Part shown: piece by piece, positions 11,636-23,041 of the stretch
Layout of the letters: each line of letters opens with the position of its first letter
How positions within the stretch are numbered: position 1 is the first letter of the stretch
Assembly (NCBI GenBank): GCA_017979445.1
Contig: CM030706.1
Location: forward strand, 10,960,967 to 11,024,966
Reading direction: 5' to 3'
Length of the DNA stretch: 64,000 bases
From: Akebia trifoliata
Lineage: Eukaryota > Streptophyta > Magnoliopsida > Ranunculales > Lardizabalaceae
Notes under the pieces: model-generated
What the model was told of the DNA's origin: nothing
What the model saw: only the letters and a program-made list of their open reading frames with translations
Database searches by the model: none
Translations under genes and position numbers: made by a program

Positions 11636-12239
11636 CTGGGAATTGATCGACAGGCCTTATTCCTTCTACTACAGGGTGATCTACCAAGTATTCTGCTACA
11701 ACTCTCCCTTTGATAGACTTCTGTGTAACATGCGTGATGTCAAACTCTGATAGCAACAATAACTATCGCGCGGTTCTCCTTGTCAATGCTGGTTTCTCGA
11801 AAAGGTACTTGAGAGGATCCATCCGAGATAACAGGATAATTGAATCAGACAATATATAGTGCTGGAGTCTCTGAGTAGCCCATACCAGTGCTAAGCAAGT
11901 TTTCTCGAGAGACGAATACTTTCGTTCATACTCCAACATCTTCTTGCTGATGTAGTAGATGGCCCTTTCTTTGCGAGTATCTTTGTCATACTGTGCAAGC
12001 ATGCATCCCATAGCTTCTCTGTGATTGACAGATAAAGAAGAAGTGGTTCGCCCGGTGTGGGTGGAACCAAAATAGGCAGGTTTAATAGATACTCCTTGAC
12101 TTGGTCGAAAGTCTTTTGACATTGCTCATTCCAAACTGTTGGTTCATTCTTCTTGAAAAGCTTGAAAATAGGTTCGCAGACGTTGGTGAGTTGAGCGATG
12201 AATCTGCTAACATACTGGATTCTGCCCAGAAAACCTCGA
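11574..12239 (-). pseudogene. Ret-2 RT-linked RNase H domain and connector
   Basis: This is the classical RNase H that directly follows RT in Ty3/gypsy polyproteins. After the RT end comes IRGFLGRIQYVSRFIAQL, the typical RT thumb/connection. Then comes KERAIYYISKKMLEYERKY and LEKTCLALVWATQRLQHY, the RNase H core, and then LLSEFDITHV. Breaks: a TAG stop at the RT boundary (12239-12241), a frameshift near 12030, and a TAG at about 11760 where the family has Trp. Having both this domain and the archaeal-type one makes the element a dual-RNase H element. Confidence 0.82.
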
Positions 12240-12241
12240 AT

Positions 12242-13039
12242 CTACTTTTCAGTCTCAGGCGGCGGCATCTCTCGGATAGCTTTAATCTTCACAGGGTTTA
12301 CTTCGATCCCTCTCTGACTGACCATAAATCCTAATAGTTTTCCAGAAGTTACTCCAAATACACACTTCTGTGGGTTGAGGCGGAGTTGGTATTTTTGAAT
12401 CCTTGTGAGAAATTTTTCTAACGCTGTAACATGCCCTAGTCGTTCTTTGGATTTGACTATCATATCATGTACATAGACTTCGACCTCCTTATGTATCATG
12501 TCATGTAGTAAAGTCGTGGCTGCTCTTTGATATGTGGCTCCAGCGTTCTTTAAACCAAAAGGCATAACCTTGTAGCAGAAGGTCCCCCACTGCGTGATGA
12601 ACGACGTTTTTTGCATATCTCGAGGATCAATTTTTATCTGATTGTACCCTGAAAATCCATCCATGAAGGACAACAAAGCGTGCCCTACTGTACTGTCCAC
12701 TAGAACATCTATGTGTGGTAAAGGGAAACTATCCTTTGGGCTTGCTTTGTTTAAGTCTCTAAAATCCACACACATTCTGACTTTTCCATCCTTTTTCAGC
12801 ACCGGGACGACATTGGCGATCCACTCAGGGTATTCTACTACTTCCAAAAATCCAGCGTTGATCTGCTTCGTAACTTCTTCTTTAATTTTCAAAGTCCATT
12901 CCGGCTTCATACGTCGAAGTTTCTGTTTGATTGGTCGAGCATCAGGATATAACGGAATCCGATGTTGGACAATATCTGTGCTTTCCCCCGGTATATCCTC
13001 GTAAGACCACGCGAACACGTCTTTGAACTTTCTGAGCAA
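12242..13039 (-). pseudogene. Ret-2 reverse transcriptase (YVHD active site)
   Basis: RT copies element RNA into DNA. The 265-residue open segment contains KDVFAWSYEDIPG (N-terminal region), VRMCVDFRDLNKASPKD, FPLPHIDVLVD, FMDGFSGYNQIKI, FCYKVMPFGLKNAGATYQR and the palm motif. The palm motif reads VYVHDMIVKS where Ty3/gypsy RTs have YVDD. The first metal-binding Asp is His (plus-strand codon 12467-12469, CAT for GAT, one base). That alone should abolish polymerase activity. A stop ends the segment at 12239. The frame is the same as for the gag, protease and G-patch segments upstream. Confidence 0.92.
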
Positions 13040-13276
13040 GTCTACTATCCCTTTACGTTCATCGGGAGATAAAGTGGCCCCTATCCGAATTTCTTGAGGA
13101 CTTTCTTTTATTCTGAGGTTGATAACCTCTACTTCCTCTATCAGAGGTTGAACCCGACGTTCCTCTTCTTATTCAAGTAATTTGATTATTTTAGGGGGAG
13201 GTTCTTCGTCAGAAGACTCTCCCTACGAAACCAGATTATTAGTTAAATTATTATTGCGCTCAGGGTAATCAAAAAT

Positions 13277-14107
13277 TTATTTCATTTCATTAAATAGAGA
13301 TGGGGTAACAGGACTCATTGCAGACTTGACAGACTCATTTGACTCAACAGACTCAGCAGAAACAACTAACTTATTTGACTCGACAGAAATAAAGGACTCA
13401 ACTGGCATGTCAGACTGAACATGACTGATGGGACCGACAGACCCAGCCTTGACATACAACACAGGACTGATTACGTGATAATTTGATAAAGACCCAACAG
13501 CGGGTTTGATTACAGACTGAGGATTTGGGATTCCTTTCTCAACTGACAACACTAAGATACCATGATCTTCAATGAATAGATGATCTATGTTGAGGGAGTC
13601 CAGATCGAGCTGCCAGTCTTCAACTTTCTTCTCCTTAACTTCTATGCTTGCTTCCTTTTCGGGCCATTCCATGCCAAAAAAGATTTCAAACCCCGGCAGA
13701 CGAGTACCTGTGATGTGATCAATGAACGACTCTGGGAATCCACAGTAGCGGAAGTCTTCTCCTTCTTTCACAAAATAACCATTGAGGGTCTTTCGAGAGG
13801 ACTTCATTTTTATGAGATCTGTGGTACGCCTTTGCCTTTTAGTAATGGCCTTATCCTGTTTTGTCTTCCAGTATTGGGCCCAATCTTCCTTAGTAGGCTT
13901 ATATCCTAGTTCGAATGTGCCGATGGCCTCTTTAATCACTGGTGCCTCCTTAATACCTTGCTGCTTGCGACCTAAGCCCATACCAGGGAAGAATCTCATT
14001 TTCTTGAATATATTGGCCATGTAGCAATTAGAGGTATTTTCCATTGGAAAATATTCTTTCATGGCTTTATCCCATTGGACTGAGCATATTGGAAAATATT
14101 CTTTCAT
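13277..14107 (-). pseudogene. Ret-2 G-patch region between protease and RT
   Basis: A 276-residue open segment. Around residues 29-75 it has NIFKKMRFFPGMGLGRKQQG, which fits a G-patch (glycine-rich RNA-binding/helicase-cofactor) domain. The C-terminal third is Ser/Val/Glu-rich with repeated VESNESV-like words and looks disordered. G-patches next to the protease are known from some plant Ty3/gypsy elements and from betaretroviruses. It lies in the same frame as protease upstream and RT downstream. The N-terminus carries an in-frame 15-residue duplication. Confidence 0.75.
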
Positions 14108-14132
14108 GGCTTTATCCCATTGGACTGAGCAT
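14043..14132. repeat. 45-bp tandem duplication in the Ret-2 G-patch N-terminus
   Basis: ATTGGAAAATATTCTTTCAT begins at 14043 and again at 14088. The unit is 45 bp, so the polyprotein frame is kept and 15 residues (KEYFPICSVQWDKAM) are repeated in part. Confidence 0.85.
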
Positions 14133-14167
14133 ATCTTTTCAAATTCGAACCCACTGAGCTCTACTCC

Positions 14168-14827
14168 CTATTGTTCTGGTTGAATCTCAAGCAACGGCTT
14201 ATCCTTAGCCTCAGTATTATTTATGATCCCTACAATTTCAGCATCTCCATGAAGAGTAATTACTAGCCCATCCTTGATAAACTTGACCTTCTGGTGTAGC
14301 GTAGAAGGGATGGCTTTGATCTGGTGTAACCATGGTCTCCCTAACAGTAGATTGAAAGAAGACTGGATGTCAATGACCTGGAATTTTACAAGAAATTCAG
14401 CTATGCTTGTGGACAATCGAAGGTGCAAAATTCCCAGTACATCCCTCTTGGTGTTATCATAAGCCCTAACACCTTGATTAGTGGGCTTGAGATCTTCAGT
14501 CTTAAACCCGAAACAAGTAGCAGTTTTCAGCGGGCAAACGTTCAGTGCACTCCCATTATCGATCAAAACCAGAGGTACCCTCATTCCGTTACAGTGAACT
14601 GTAATGTGCAACGGCTTAATGTGGCTTGCCCCTTCTTTTGGGAGTTGTAAGTCCGAGAAGGATAGGATATTTTCCACGTAAGTTGCCCCCACTATACTGG
14701 CCAGCTGATCTGGAGAAGTATCAAGGGAGACTTGGGCTGTGTTTAGTGCTTTGAGAACAGCCTCCCTATGAGTAGTAGAAGCCATGAGTAAACCCCATAC
14801 TGAGATATTGGCCCTTGATTTTTTCAA
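14168..14827 (-). pseudogene. Ret-2 aspartic protease
   Basis: This would cleave the Gag-Pol polyprotein. The segment starts just after a TAG (14828-14830) with KKSRANISVWGLLMAS, the linker found before Tat proteases. The active-site strand is VPLVLIDNGSALNVCP, with Asp-Asn-Gly in place of the usual DTG/DSG, a variant seen in other plant Tat elements. The flap and C-terminal strand FQVIDIQSSFNLLLGRPWLH is complete. It ends at a stop near 14165, after which the same frame continues into the G-patch region. Confidence 0.88.
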
Positions 14828-14923
14828 CTATTTGATCACGGAGTTATCCTCTTTGATGTTTTCCTTGGTGGGATCATCTCCTTCTTTTCTTGCTAGGGCT
14901 GCAGGATTATCAACACAGAGTTC

Positions 14924-16495
14924 TTATGGCTTAAAAACTCTTCCCCCTCGAGTCATATGTCTAACTTCATCACAGGAAAAGGAGAAAGGCTCATCTTCTT
15001 CAGTCAACAAGTATGGATCTTCGGCTGTCAAAGGTTCAGGATTTTTCAGATTCATTTGGGCCAACAGGTAACTAGTGAACGCGGGACTATCATAACGAGG
15101 CGGGGATAAACAATAGGTATTATCCGAGGTTAAATCAAATGGTTCATAGTTTGTGGTGAAAACTTCATCAGTGAAGGCTCTCCCGGCAATGGGGTAACTG
15201 GGCGGCTTAACTTGGATTGGATGGATGAGAGAAACAGGGTCGAATGGTAATGAGGTGTGAGAAACCATGTTCAGGGTTGGTGGAGGTTGATAAGCAGGTA
15301 GTGGATTGGTGGTGACATTTGGTGGGCTGGGGATAGTGACCTTTTTGTTGTCAATAAGGTTTTGAATGGCATGGCGCAAGGTGATACATCGATCCGTGTG
15401 ATGGCCAGGGTTTTGATGGAACTCGCAGAACAAGTTAGCATTGTGTCCAGCTGGTAAGGGATTAGGTAAAGGTCGGGGTTGGATAGGGGTAAGAAGCCAT
15501 TTTTTCATTAATTTGTGAAGTGCTACCGTAAGACTCATCCCTAGATTGGTGAACTGACGTGGAGTTCGAGGTTGACTTGGGTGAACCTGGTTATTAGTCC
15601 AGACTGGGGGTTGAGCTGGGGTAATTGAGGTATTGGCGATGTAAGTATGGTTGATATTGGGTTTGGGAACATATGGTTTCTTAGGCTTATTATCTGAGGG
15701 ATTAGAAAGAATCCCAGAGGCAAATGCATCCTCGAGTTAGCTCCCGGCTTGCAATAAGGATTCAAAAGTAGGGAGGTATTGGGCCACTAGGTGTTGAGCA
15801 TATCCTTGAGAGAGGTTCTTTAGGATAATTGCTACTTGTTCCTTTTCCGAAGGTTTATCCCACATTTGAGAAGCCTTGGCCCTCTAGCGACCAATGAAAT
15901 CAGTGAATGTCTCCCCATTTTTCTGTTTAGTTACTTCCAAATCCCTTCTTGAGGTCTCAATTTCAGTACTATATTTATACTGATGCCAGAAGGCCTTTAA
16001 CATGTTTTCCCATGTACCCACAGTAACTGGATCTTGAGACATTAGCCAACGTAGTGCTAATCCAGATAAAGTCCTTCGGAACAATAATGTCATATGTTTG
16101 TCGCTAAGCCCCATAGTGCGCATGTTGGTAACATACACCTTAAGATGTGTTTTCGCACATCCTGTCCCACTGAACTTGTCCATTTCAGGCATCACAAACT
16201 TTTCTAGCAAATGGATTCTAGGGATGCAATTCAAAGCTTCAATGCCTGCTGCAATTTCATCAATACCCTTTATACTCTTCATCGCTGACTCCAATTGAGA
16301 CATTCTATTAGATAACGCCGGATTTTCATCAACATACTCTTCGTCTCCGTCAAGCTCGAAGACTTCACATAGACGTTTCTCTTCAACCTTTTTCTCCTTT
16401 GGGTCATTTAGGGGAGTTCCCGTCGATTCCGAGGTCTGTTTTAACATTTCCACTTTGCCTTTGATATTGTTGATATCATTGGCAAATGCTGCCAA
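14924..16495 (-). pseudogene. Ret-2 gag (capsid and zinc-knuckle region)
   Basis: Gag forms the virus-like particle. One frame runs 16495 to 14924. Capsid motifs are LLEKFVMPEMDKFSGTGCAKTHLKVY, written here only in part as KFSGTGCAKTHL, then LSGLALRWLMSQ, WENMLKAFWHQYKY and RRDLEVTKQKNGETFTDFIGR. In-frame stops lie at 15884-15886 (TAG, where Trp is expected) and 15737-15739 (TAA). The C-terminal part holds FCEFHQNPGHHTDRC, a degenerate Cys/His knuckle typical of Tat gags, and ends RGGRVFKP before a stop. The open segment 15541-15765 seen in another frame is a shadow. Confidence 0.88.
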
Positions 16496-16887
16496 GATCT
16501 TACGCTGTGAGCTCAGATTCTGAAGCCATCTCTACTTATTGACTTGGTACTGTGGTTCTTTCTAACCGACTGGACTTACGACTCCAACTAGGAGTTGGAC
16601 GCTTGAGTTTGGGCGCAATGATAATCCTTTATGACCCCATCAAAGGTAGATTTAGTCAATTTCAGTATTACCCCTTGATAACATTTTTAAGAATCATTTT
16701 ATTGAGGTTTGTGCACCAATCCATTAATTAATCCATTCACACAATGAGTATTCGAAAAGAAAGTAAATATTAATTCAAAAACGAAAGATAGTTTTATTGA
16801 AAATGATTGACAAATAATATGTTCTTATTAAAACATCTTTCAACAAATTTGATTTGAATTATTTTTACATGGACGCTTGGCTTTGTC

Positions 16888-18065
16888 TTAATGGTCATCA
16901 GGATTGCCGTCAGGCTTGACCCTCTTGGCTCTAACAACTGGCTCTCTAAATTTTGCTGGTCCGTCTGGATACCCTAAGGTGCGCTTGTTCCAAGCTTTCT
17001 CAATTAGGTGTACTAACTTTTCAGTCAAAGGCTCGGGGGAAAAAAAGCTTTGTGCTGAGGTAAGGATAACTTTGTAGGTATATCATACTGTCCTGGGATC
17101 AGATTAGGATGGTAAAAAGATGTTTCTTCTAAACCAATCAGACGAAAATAGTAGGATCCTTTGGTTCCTAGAACAGGGGGATCAGTCATCCACCAAGGGC
17201 ACCTAAAATCAATATGACAAGCGAGGCGAGAGTCTAACCATTTGCTCCAAGCTTTGACTGAGTTGTGACGCACTAACAGGTTTCTCTTGGAAAAGTGTTC
17301 TGGCCCATATTCGAGGTTTGAGGGAACCTCTACGATTTTGAGATGGTCACAAAGCCACATGTAAAGTAAGTAGGGGCTTCTTTTGAAGCTTTCCCGCTCA
17401 CCATTTTTTATGGCATCTAAACCTGAGAAAGTTTCAGCTAGGATGAGAGGGACAGGGTTGGCTTTCCTTGAGAGTTGAGAGGTTATATCTATGAAGGACT
17501 CAGGGATAGTTTGGCCATCACTATTGGAGGTCAGTATGTATTGGACTAGGATTCCTAGGCACAATCGATAATATCTAGTAGCTCGCCAGGCTTCGGGTTT
17601 TACATTGATAGGGTGACTGCGGGAGCGATACCGGCCCAGTAAAGGTACTAAGTTCAATCTCCCGTCATGGACTAAGACCTTAGCTTCTTCTTTGGAAATG
17701 TTTAGTCCTGTGACGAGTTCACCAGAATATCTAGTCTTCAATGAGGGCCTGACTAGAGGTCCTGAAGTGGATATCCTCATGATGCCACAATAATCCTCGT
17801 GAGTGGAGCACAAGTGCATATACCCCATATGGAATATGTGAAGATAGGGGTTCCACCGCTTAGCCATAGCATATAAAAGGTTCCAGTCTATCTCAAACTC
17901 ATGGAAGTAGAGAGCACTCCTTAACATGAATCTCCCAAAATTGATCTTCTCTACAGGGTGCATCCCTACGACGGTTATTTTGACTAACTGGTCGATTGGG
18001 TTATCGCCTGCAATTAGCATCCTGGTTGACACAAAAGTGTATTTTAGTATCTTCCAATGGTCCAT
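16888..18065 (-). pseudogene. Ret-2 ORF1, extra protein encoded upstream of gag
   Basis: A 346-residue open frame (18065-17025) upstream of gag on the element's own strand, as in Ogre elements, whose ORF1 has no known function. Conserved-looking stretches are KANPVPLILAETFSGL and RSPYLLYMWLCDHLKIVE. As I recall, they resemble the domain of unknown function found in plant retroelement ORF1 proteins (DUF7745-like, distantly like the plant mobile domain). I see no signal peptide, membrane segment or catalytic motif. At the run of five G and seven A (17035-17046) a one-base slip ends the frame. The other frame continues for about 50 residues (PEPLTEKLVHLIEKAWNKRT ... DDH) to a stop at 16888-16890, so the original protein was probably about 390 residues. 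Confidence 0.75.
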
Positions 18066-21000
18066 GTCAATATTTTATTTTCTTTTGAAAAATCTTGTTC
18101 TTATGAAAAAAATTTCTGGAAAATATTTTTTCTTGGAAATCATTTTTTCTAGAGAATACTTTTCTTTTTTGAAAAACTTTCTTTTCTGGAAAATATTTTT
18201 TTTTCTTCTTTGAAAATTCGATTTCCCTTTTGATTTAAATGGCCCGGTCCATCATGATTGTTGGATCGAGATGGACTAGGTCATTGTTGTAAAAGAATGG
18301 ATTCTTTATTGGGTCGGTGCACCCATTTTAATTTTCAAAAATGACATTTTTGATCCTTGAGGACAATCATATACTTTGATCTACATCCTTCACATCATTC
18401 GCATACATTCACCAATCAAAAGGTTCCATTCAATAAACAACCCGGGAACACCCACGATAAGTTCGAGTCGTGACCTACAGGGAAGGTTTTTAGACTCTAA
18501 GCTTACTACGTGCAATGCATTTTTATCTGGCCACCCTTGCCCAAGCACATCTATATACCTTTCGATACGTGGTGACTTGGTTTGATATACCATATAGGTG
18601 ATAATCTAAAACCTCAATTCACTTCTCTGAAGCCAAAAACAACCAGTTTGATCTCTAGTTGAGAGGTAGCGCACAATGCTGAGCAAGGGCCCACTTAAAT
18701 ACCTCTCGTATAGAATAGACGTAGTCTATCCCCCTCATACAGTAGGGTACAACGGGGTAAGATCTTGCTTAGGCACCGGTTTTGATCAAGAAGTGCAATC
18801 GATATACTTAGATCATCTTTTATACCTACGGGTACGAGTCAAGAGTTGTAGCTTTCATAAATGGTTTGGCATCCCACGAGGGGACCGACCACGTACTAGT
18901 ACTATGTTGGCAATTGGGACATGTGACTGTGTGGCTTACAATAGGTCAAAGGCTCAGGTCGCGCCAGCCTGGGTGCATCAATATATCTCTCAGAATCACC
19001 TAATCAGACGATATTAATGCCCCCAGTTTGAGATACCCTAAGGTACGTGACTGGAGTTGTGGTTTTCATGAATGACGTCGCATCTCCGAAGAGACCGGGC
19101 CACGCACTAGTGCCACGTTGGCTATATGGGACGTGTAAGTGGATAAAACGGTAAACGTGCATGTGGTGTGTGCAAAACAGGGTGGGGTGTGCCCGGGGCC
19201 TTTTCTAAACAAATGGGCCCATGTGCCCAATTAAATCATAACAACAAAGGTATTGAACCATACCTTAATCATATTGTTAAATTCAAAATTAAAATCATGG
19301 TAAATCAATCAATAATTATGGCATAGAATAATTGTTAGATCTAACATTGCAATAGGCACAAATTGGTAATTTTAATGGTCCAATCAACAATTATTTTTGG
19401 GTGATCCTAAAATAATTCCAAATTTCAAGAGATATCGAGAATGAAACAATGATTAATGAGATGAGAAATTTCTTATTTTTTTCTAAAGGGAGATAAACAA
19501 AAAAAGAAAGGAAATTAGAGAAATCTATTGTTTTTCTTAATTTTATTTTCTTTTATTTTTTTTATTTTTTAATTTTATTATCATTTTTAAAAAAATGAAA
19601 GAAAAAAAAAGAAAAAGACTCAATCCATTCTTTAACAACAATACAATGGTGCCACTAACTCTTCGAAGCTCACAAAAACTCTTCGTAGTCCAAATGAAGT
19701 GAAAAAAACCTCTTAAGTGACTTTCAAAAACTTGCTTCATATAAATGGGTAAAATGGGTTACTCGTCAACAAATCGTTCGAAAATTGCAATATTTGGCGG
19801 AATTTGATTTTAATTCAAAACTGTCGTTCGATATTTTTCGACTGATAAAAAGTCTGCAAAAATAGAATAACAGATCGGAAAACGGCTTAATGCAACAACA
19901 ATATGTGATCGGTTCTTTGGAACTAATGGATGCTCAGCAGCCAATCCCAATGATGTGTTACCATCATTGTCGCTGTAAAGAAGACCGATTATCTGTCACC
20001 TTAGACCAATCGATATTCGGTCGATCATGTTCTTCGTTATCCACAACCGAAGACAGCAAGAGAAACATAATAATTTCAACGAAGTTGAATCAGAAAACAG
20101 AGAGAACATGAAACAAGTAAGCTGCTGCTCCAACATCTCGTAGTCTCTCAAAAACTAATCTTAATCTCAACCTACTGCGATGAGAACTTTCCCCATAAAT
20201 GGTCTCTTTGATGTTCCGATTCTTTGTTTGAAAGAAAGAGAGAAAAAACGAGGTTCAACAACTCTCCACAGCGGTTCTCTCGTTCGAAATCGGTATAGGA
20301 AGCACCTCATCTTAAGAACGATCAACCGAAAACATAAACAGCCACCAAAATCGATATGAAAAGAAACACGAACCAAATAACAGATCTGTCCGCCCCTTTG
20401 TTCATCGTTATTCGTTCGATCGAGGAGTAATACAATGAGAAAATACTCAAACAACTCTCTCATCGATCTTCACAAACCGAGACATGGGCTGAGAACCCTT
20501 GGGAAGCCGACTTCCCAACTCCCTGTTGAGGCCAACAGAACTAAATGGGAAGAAGATGATGAGATTAGAGTGGATTTGTGGAGAAGTCATCGATTTGAAG
20601 CTCTATCCCACTCCATTGGAGGAAATCGTTTCTAGTTGATCAGCGTTGACTGGGTTGGGAGACCAAAATCGGTCGGTCTCTGCGTTGGTTTGGTTGGAGA
20701 AGATGAAGTGCGAAGAGAAAAAATCGTACTTTATTTGTGGCACCCCAGCACATTGTTGTTATTAAAAGGGGGTAAAAAATAAAATTGAAACTTTTATTCG
20801 CGGCACCCCAACTATATCAGCACACCGTTGATATGAACAAAAGAAAAACTCTAATTTTTTGGTTGCGACCATGGACAGCACAACTAAAAAAAAAAAAAAT
20901 TTTTTTTTTAAAAAAAATAAAAACAATTATCACCACATGACTCACTTACTTAAAATAAATAAGTTGCCGATAGATACATCGCCTCTACTTAACAAAAAAA

Positions 21001-21310
21001 AAATGCTCGAATCCAAATGCTAAATAAAATTAAAAGTAAAAATAAGAACTTCAAAATCCAATAATCACTACGCTATTCTCGATTAAACCTCTCGATCTCT
21101 TCAATTATTTAGGATTATTCTCAATAACCCTTGATTGGACCATAGAAAATAGTATGCCAAAAATAAATGAATACATAAATAAATACTCAAAGTCCACACA
21201 ACTAATCAATAATCAAGCCAAATAAATAAATAAACTAAATCGAACTAAAAAAACTAGGTCATCTTGGCAACGTTCCCATACTTGGGGTTTTTCAAGTTTG
21301 ATCCTCATTG
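18066..21310 (-). other. Ret-2 5' leader (untranslated)
   Basis: A 3.2-kb leader between the primer site and ORF1 with no credible coding. The part at 18420-19200 is shared with Ret-6 and Ret-8 and contains a duplicated block. The part at 19200-21230 is private to Ret-2 and AT-rich. Positions 21250-21310 are again shared with Ret-8 next to the primer site (CCCATACTTGGGGTTTTTCA). Confidence 0.7.
18825..19150 (-). repeat. Duplicated block in the Ret-2 leader
   Basis: Two diverged direct copies offset by about 210 bp. GAGTTGTAGCTTTCATAAAT at 18843 corresponds to GAGTTGTGGTTTTCATGAAT at 19053, followed in both by an ACGAGGGGACC/CGAAGAGACC block and a CACGTACTAGT/CACGCACTAGT block. Both copies are present in Ret-6 (from 53700) and Ret-8 (from 45800). 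Confidence 0.75.
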
Positions 21311-21328
21311 TCCCCAGTGGAGTCGCCA
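21311..21328 (-). promoter_or_regulatory. Primer-binding site of Ret-2
   Basis: On the minus strand TGGCGACTCCACTGGGGA, one base after the end of the 5' LTR. The TGGCGAC start fits the 3' end of a plant tRNA-Arg as I remember it. Ogre elements are known to use tRNA-Arg. Confidence 0.75.
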
Positions 21329-21329
21329 A

Positions 21330-23036
21330 TGAAAGCGCCCTCGATCCGCGGGGTGCCCGGATCTGCTTTTGACCCTTGAGGGTTGGGAGTCGCCACCTAG
21401 TCGTTAAGGTCTAGGAACCAAACTGACTCTAAAAAAGGTAAACTAATCTACGAAAGAAAAAAAAAAAGGGTCCGGGGATCACGTTACGGGATTGGAAGGT
21501 GTTAGGCACCAACCCCGCCCGGCCAAAGTCGGTCTCTACTAACTTCCCAAATAAATTACATTGCTAAAAACCTAGATAAAAATAAATAAAAAAATTTATA
21601 CCTTTCCGATAGCAAACTATATTCCCTCAGATCTGACAAAAATAGCTCCTTGTACCGTACTCCCTTGCTTCATTCTGTCTCTGGATTTGATTTCGGATCT
21701 CCGAGGCAAGGTATCTCCTTATTTTTGGATCCGAACTCTTCAAGTTTGTTACGGATTTTGGGATGTTTTTAGAAGGCTTTTAGGTACTCTTTAGGCTAAA
21801 ATCAAAGGAGGGATGTTAGGTAAGGAGTTGGGGCTCCAAAACTAGGGTTTATGGGAGGCTAGGGGGGCTTCTAGACCTACTTCTCTTAGGGTTTATGATT
21901 TGATACAAAAATAGGGTGTTGGGACCTCTATTTATAGAATTTTTTAAGGGTTGATTTAGATAGAGTTAGTATTTAATTAGAGTTCTTTTAGTTAGAGTTG
22001 TGGTTTAGTTAGAATTGTTTTAGGTAGAATTGTGTTTTAATTAGAATTGTTTTAGGTAGAATTATTTTTTAGTTAGAACTCTATTAGATAGAGTTATTAT
22101 TTAATTAGAATTCTATTATGATTTTGACTTTTGGTCTTATTTGATTGACTTTTAATATTTTGACTTTAGTCTTAATTGATTGACTTTTAATATCTTGACT
22201 TCAGTCTTGCTTAATTGACTTTAATTTTGATTTTAGTCTCACTTGATTGACTTTAATACCTTGACCTTAGTCTTGCTTGATTTACTTTTAATTTTTGGAG
22301 ACCCCTCCTCCATTATTTCTTTAATTCTTTGGACTCCCAAATGGAGAGGTCCTTAAAGATATATCCCACGAACCTTCAACAATTTTACTTGAAAGCCCAA
22401 TTGATCGATTTTTTAATTCAAAATTTTAAATTAATTTCATCAATGTTTCACTTTAATTATTTAATATTTTATTTATTAATTTCGAAATTTTTTATTATGA
22501 AAATTGTGAAATTACCGTTTTACCCCCGGAGGGGACTTTTCACGTTTAAAGTCGGTTTTTAATGTTCTAGGATGTTTTAGAATCGATTTTTCGTAAGGAA
22601 TTCAATGGAAATATTAGTTTGTGTCATTTATGAAATTTTTTGTATGAAATGGTTGTGACCTTTATGAGGGGTATTTTCGTAATTTTGTCAAAATTGGCGA
22701 AATGATTTATTTGATTTCGATTTGTTATTTTATGTGTTTGAATGGGTTTTCCTAATCGTAACGTAGACTCTAGGCTTGTTTTGATGTTAGGGGTATTTTG
22801 GTAATTTGGTCAATTTTTAGCGATTGTTATCGTGAAGCTTCTTTTCGTTTCAGAGTCGTATTTTCCTAGCGTAGCATGGTTTCTAAGGTTTTGTCAGTTC
22901 GAGATACCTCATCCGGATTTCTGAAACATATCTGGTAACAAAATAAAGCATTGGAATAATCATCCATCATTGGGAATCGTTGCGATCGGGTTGACGAGTT
23001 TATTAATCAGGCGGATACAAAAATGGGGTGTCTACA
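21330..23036 (-). mobile_element. 5' LTR of Ret-2
   Basis: 1707 bp with TG...CA ends, next to the primer site on its left (minus-strand downstream) side and CACAG on its right. It carries a TATA box (21928-21936, complement). It matches 4066-5760 along its length. Confidence 0.92.
21928..21936 (-). promoter_or_regulatory. TATA box of the Ret-2 5' LTR
   Basis: Complement of CTATTTATA is TATAAATAG. This copy would drive genomic RNA of Ret-2. Confidence 0.6.
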
Positions 23037-23041
23037 CACAG
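23037..23041. repeat. Target-site duplication of Ret-2 (right copy)
   Basis: CACAG, equal to 4061-4065. Confidence 0.9.

Larger units (their letters stand above)
4066..23036 (-). mobile_element. Ret-2: large Ogre/Tat-lineage Ty3/gypsy retrotransposon
   Basis: A 19-kb minus-strand element (about 17.2 kb without the nested solo LTR), bounded by related LTRs (4066-5760 and 21330-23036) and the CACAG duplication. Transcription order: 5' LTR, primer site, leader, ORF1, gag, aspartic protease, G-patch, RT, RNase H, second archaeal-type RNase H, integrase, repeat-rich 3' UTR, 3' LTR. An ORF upstream of gag, two RNase H domains, large size and an Arg-like primer site are known hallmarks of the Tat clade, especially Ogre. 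Every protein block carries stops or frameshifts, so the copy is inactive. It probably represents the coding partner of Ret-6 and Ret-8. Confidence 0.92.

Noticed and set aside
13580..14024. + strand open frames opposite the G-patch region, and similar frames at 12642-13004 and 14784-15071
   Set aside because: They are antisense shadows of the gag-pol frame, whose motifs are clear on the minus strand.
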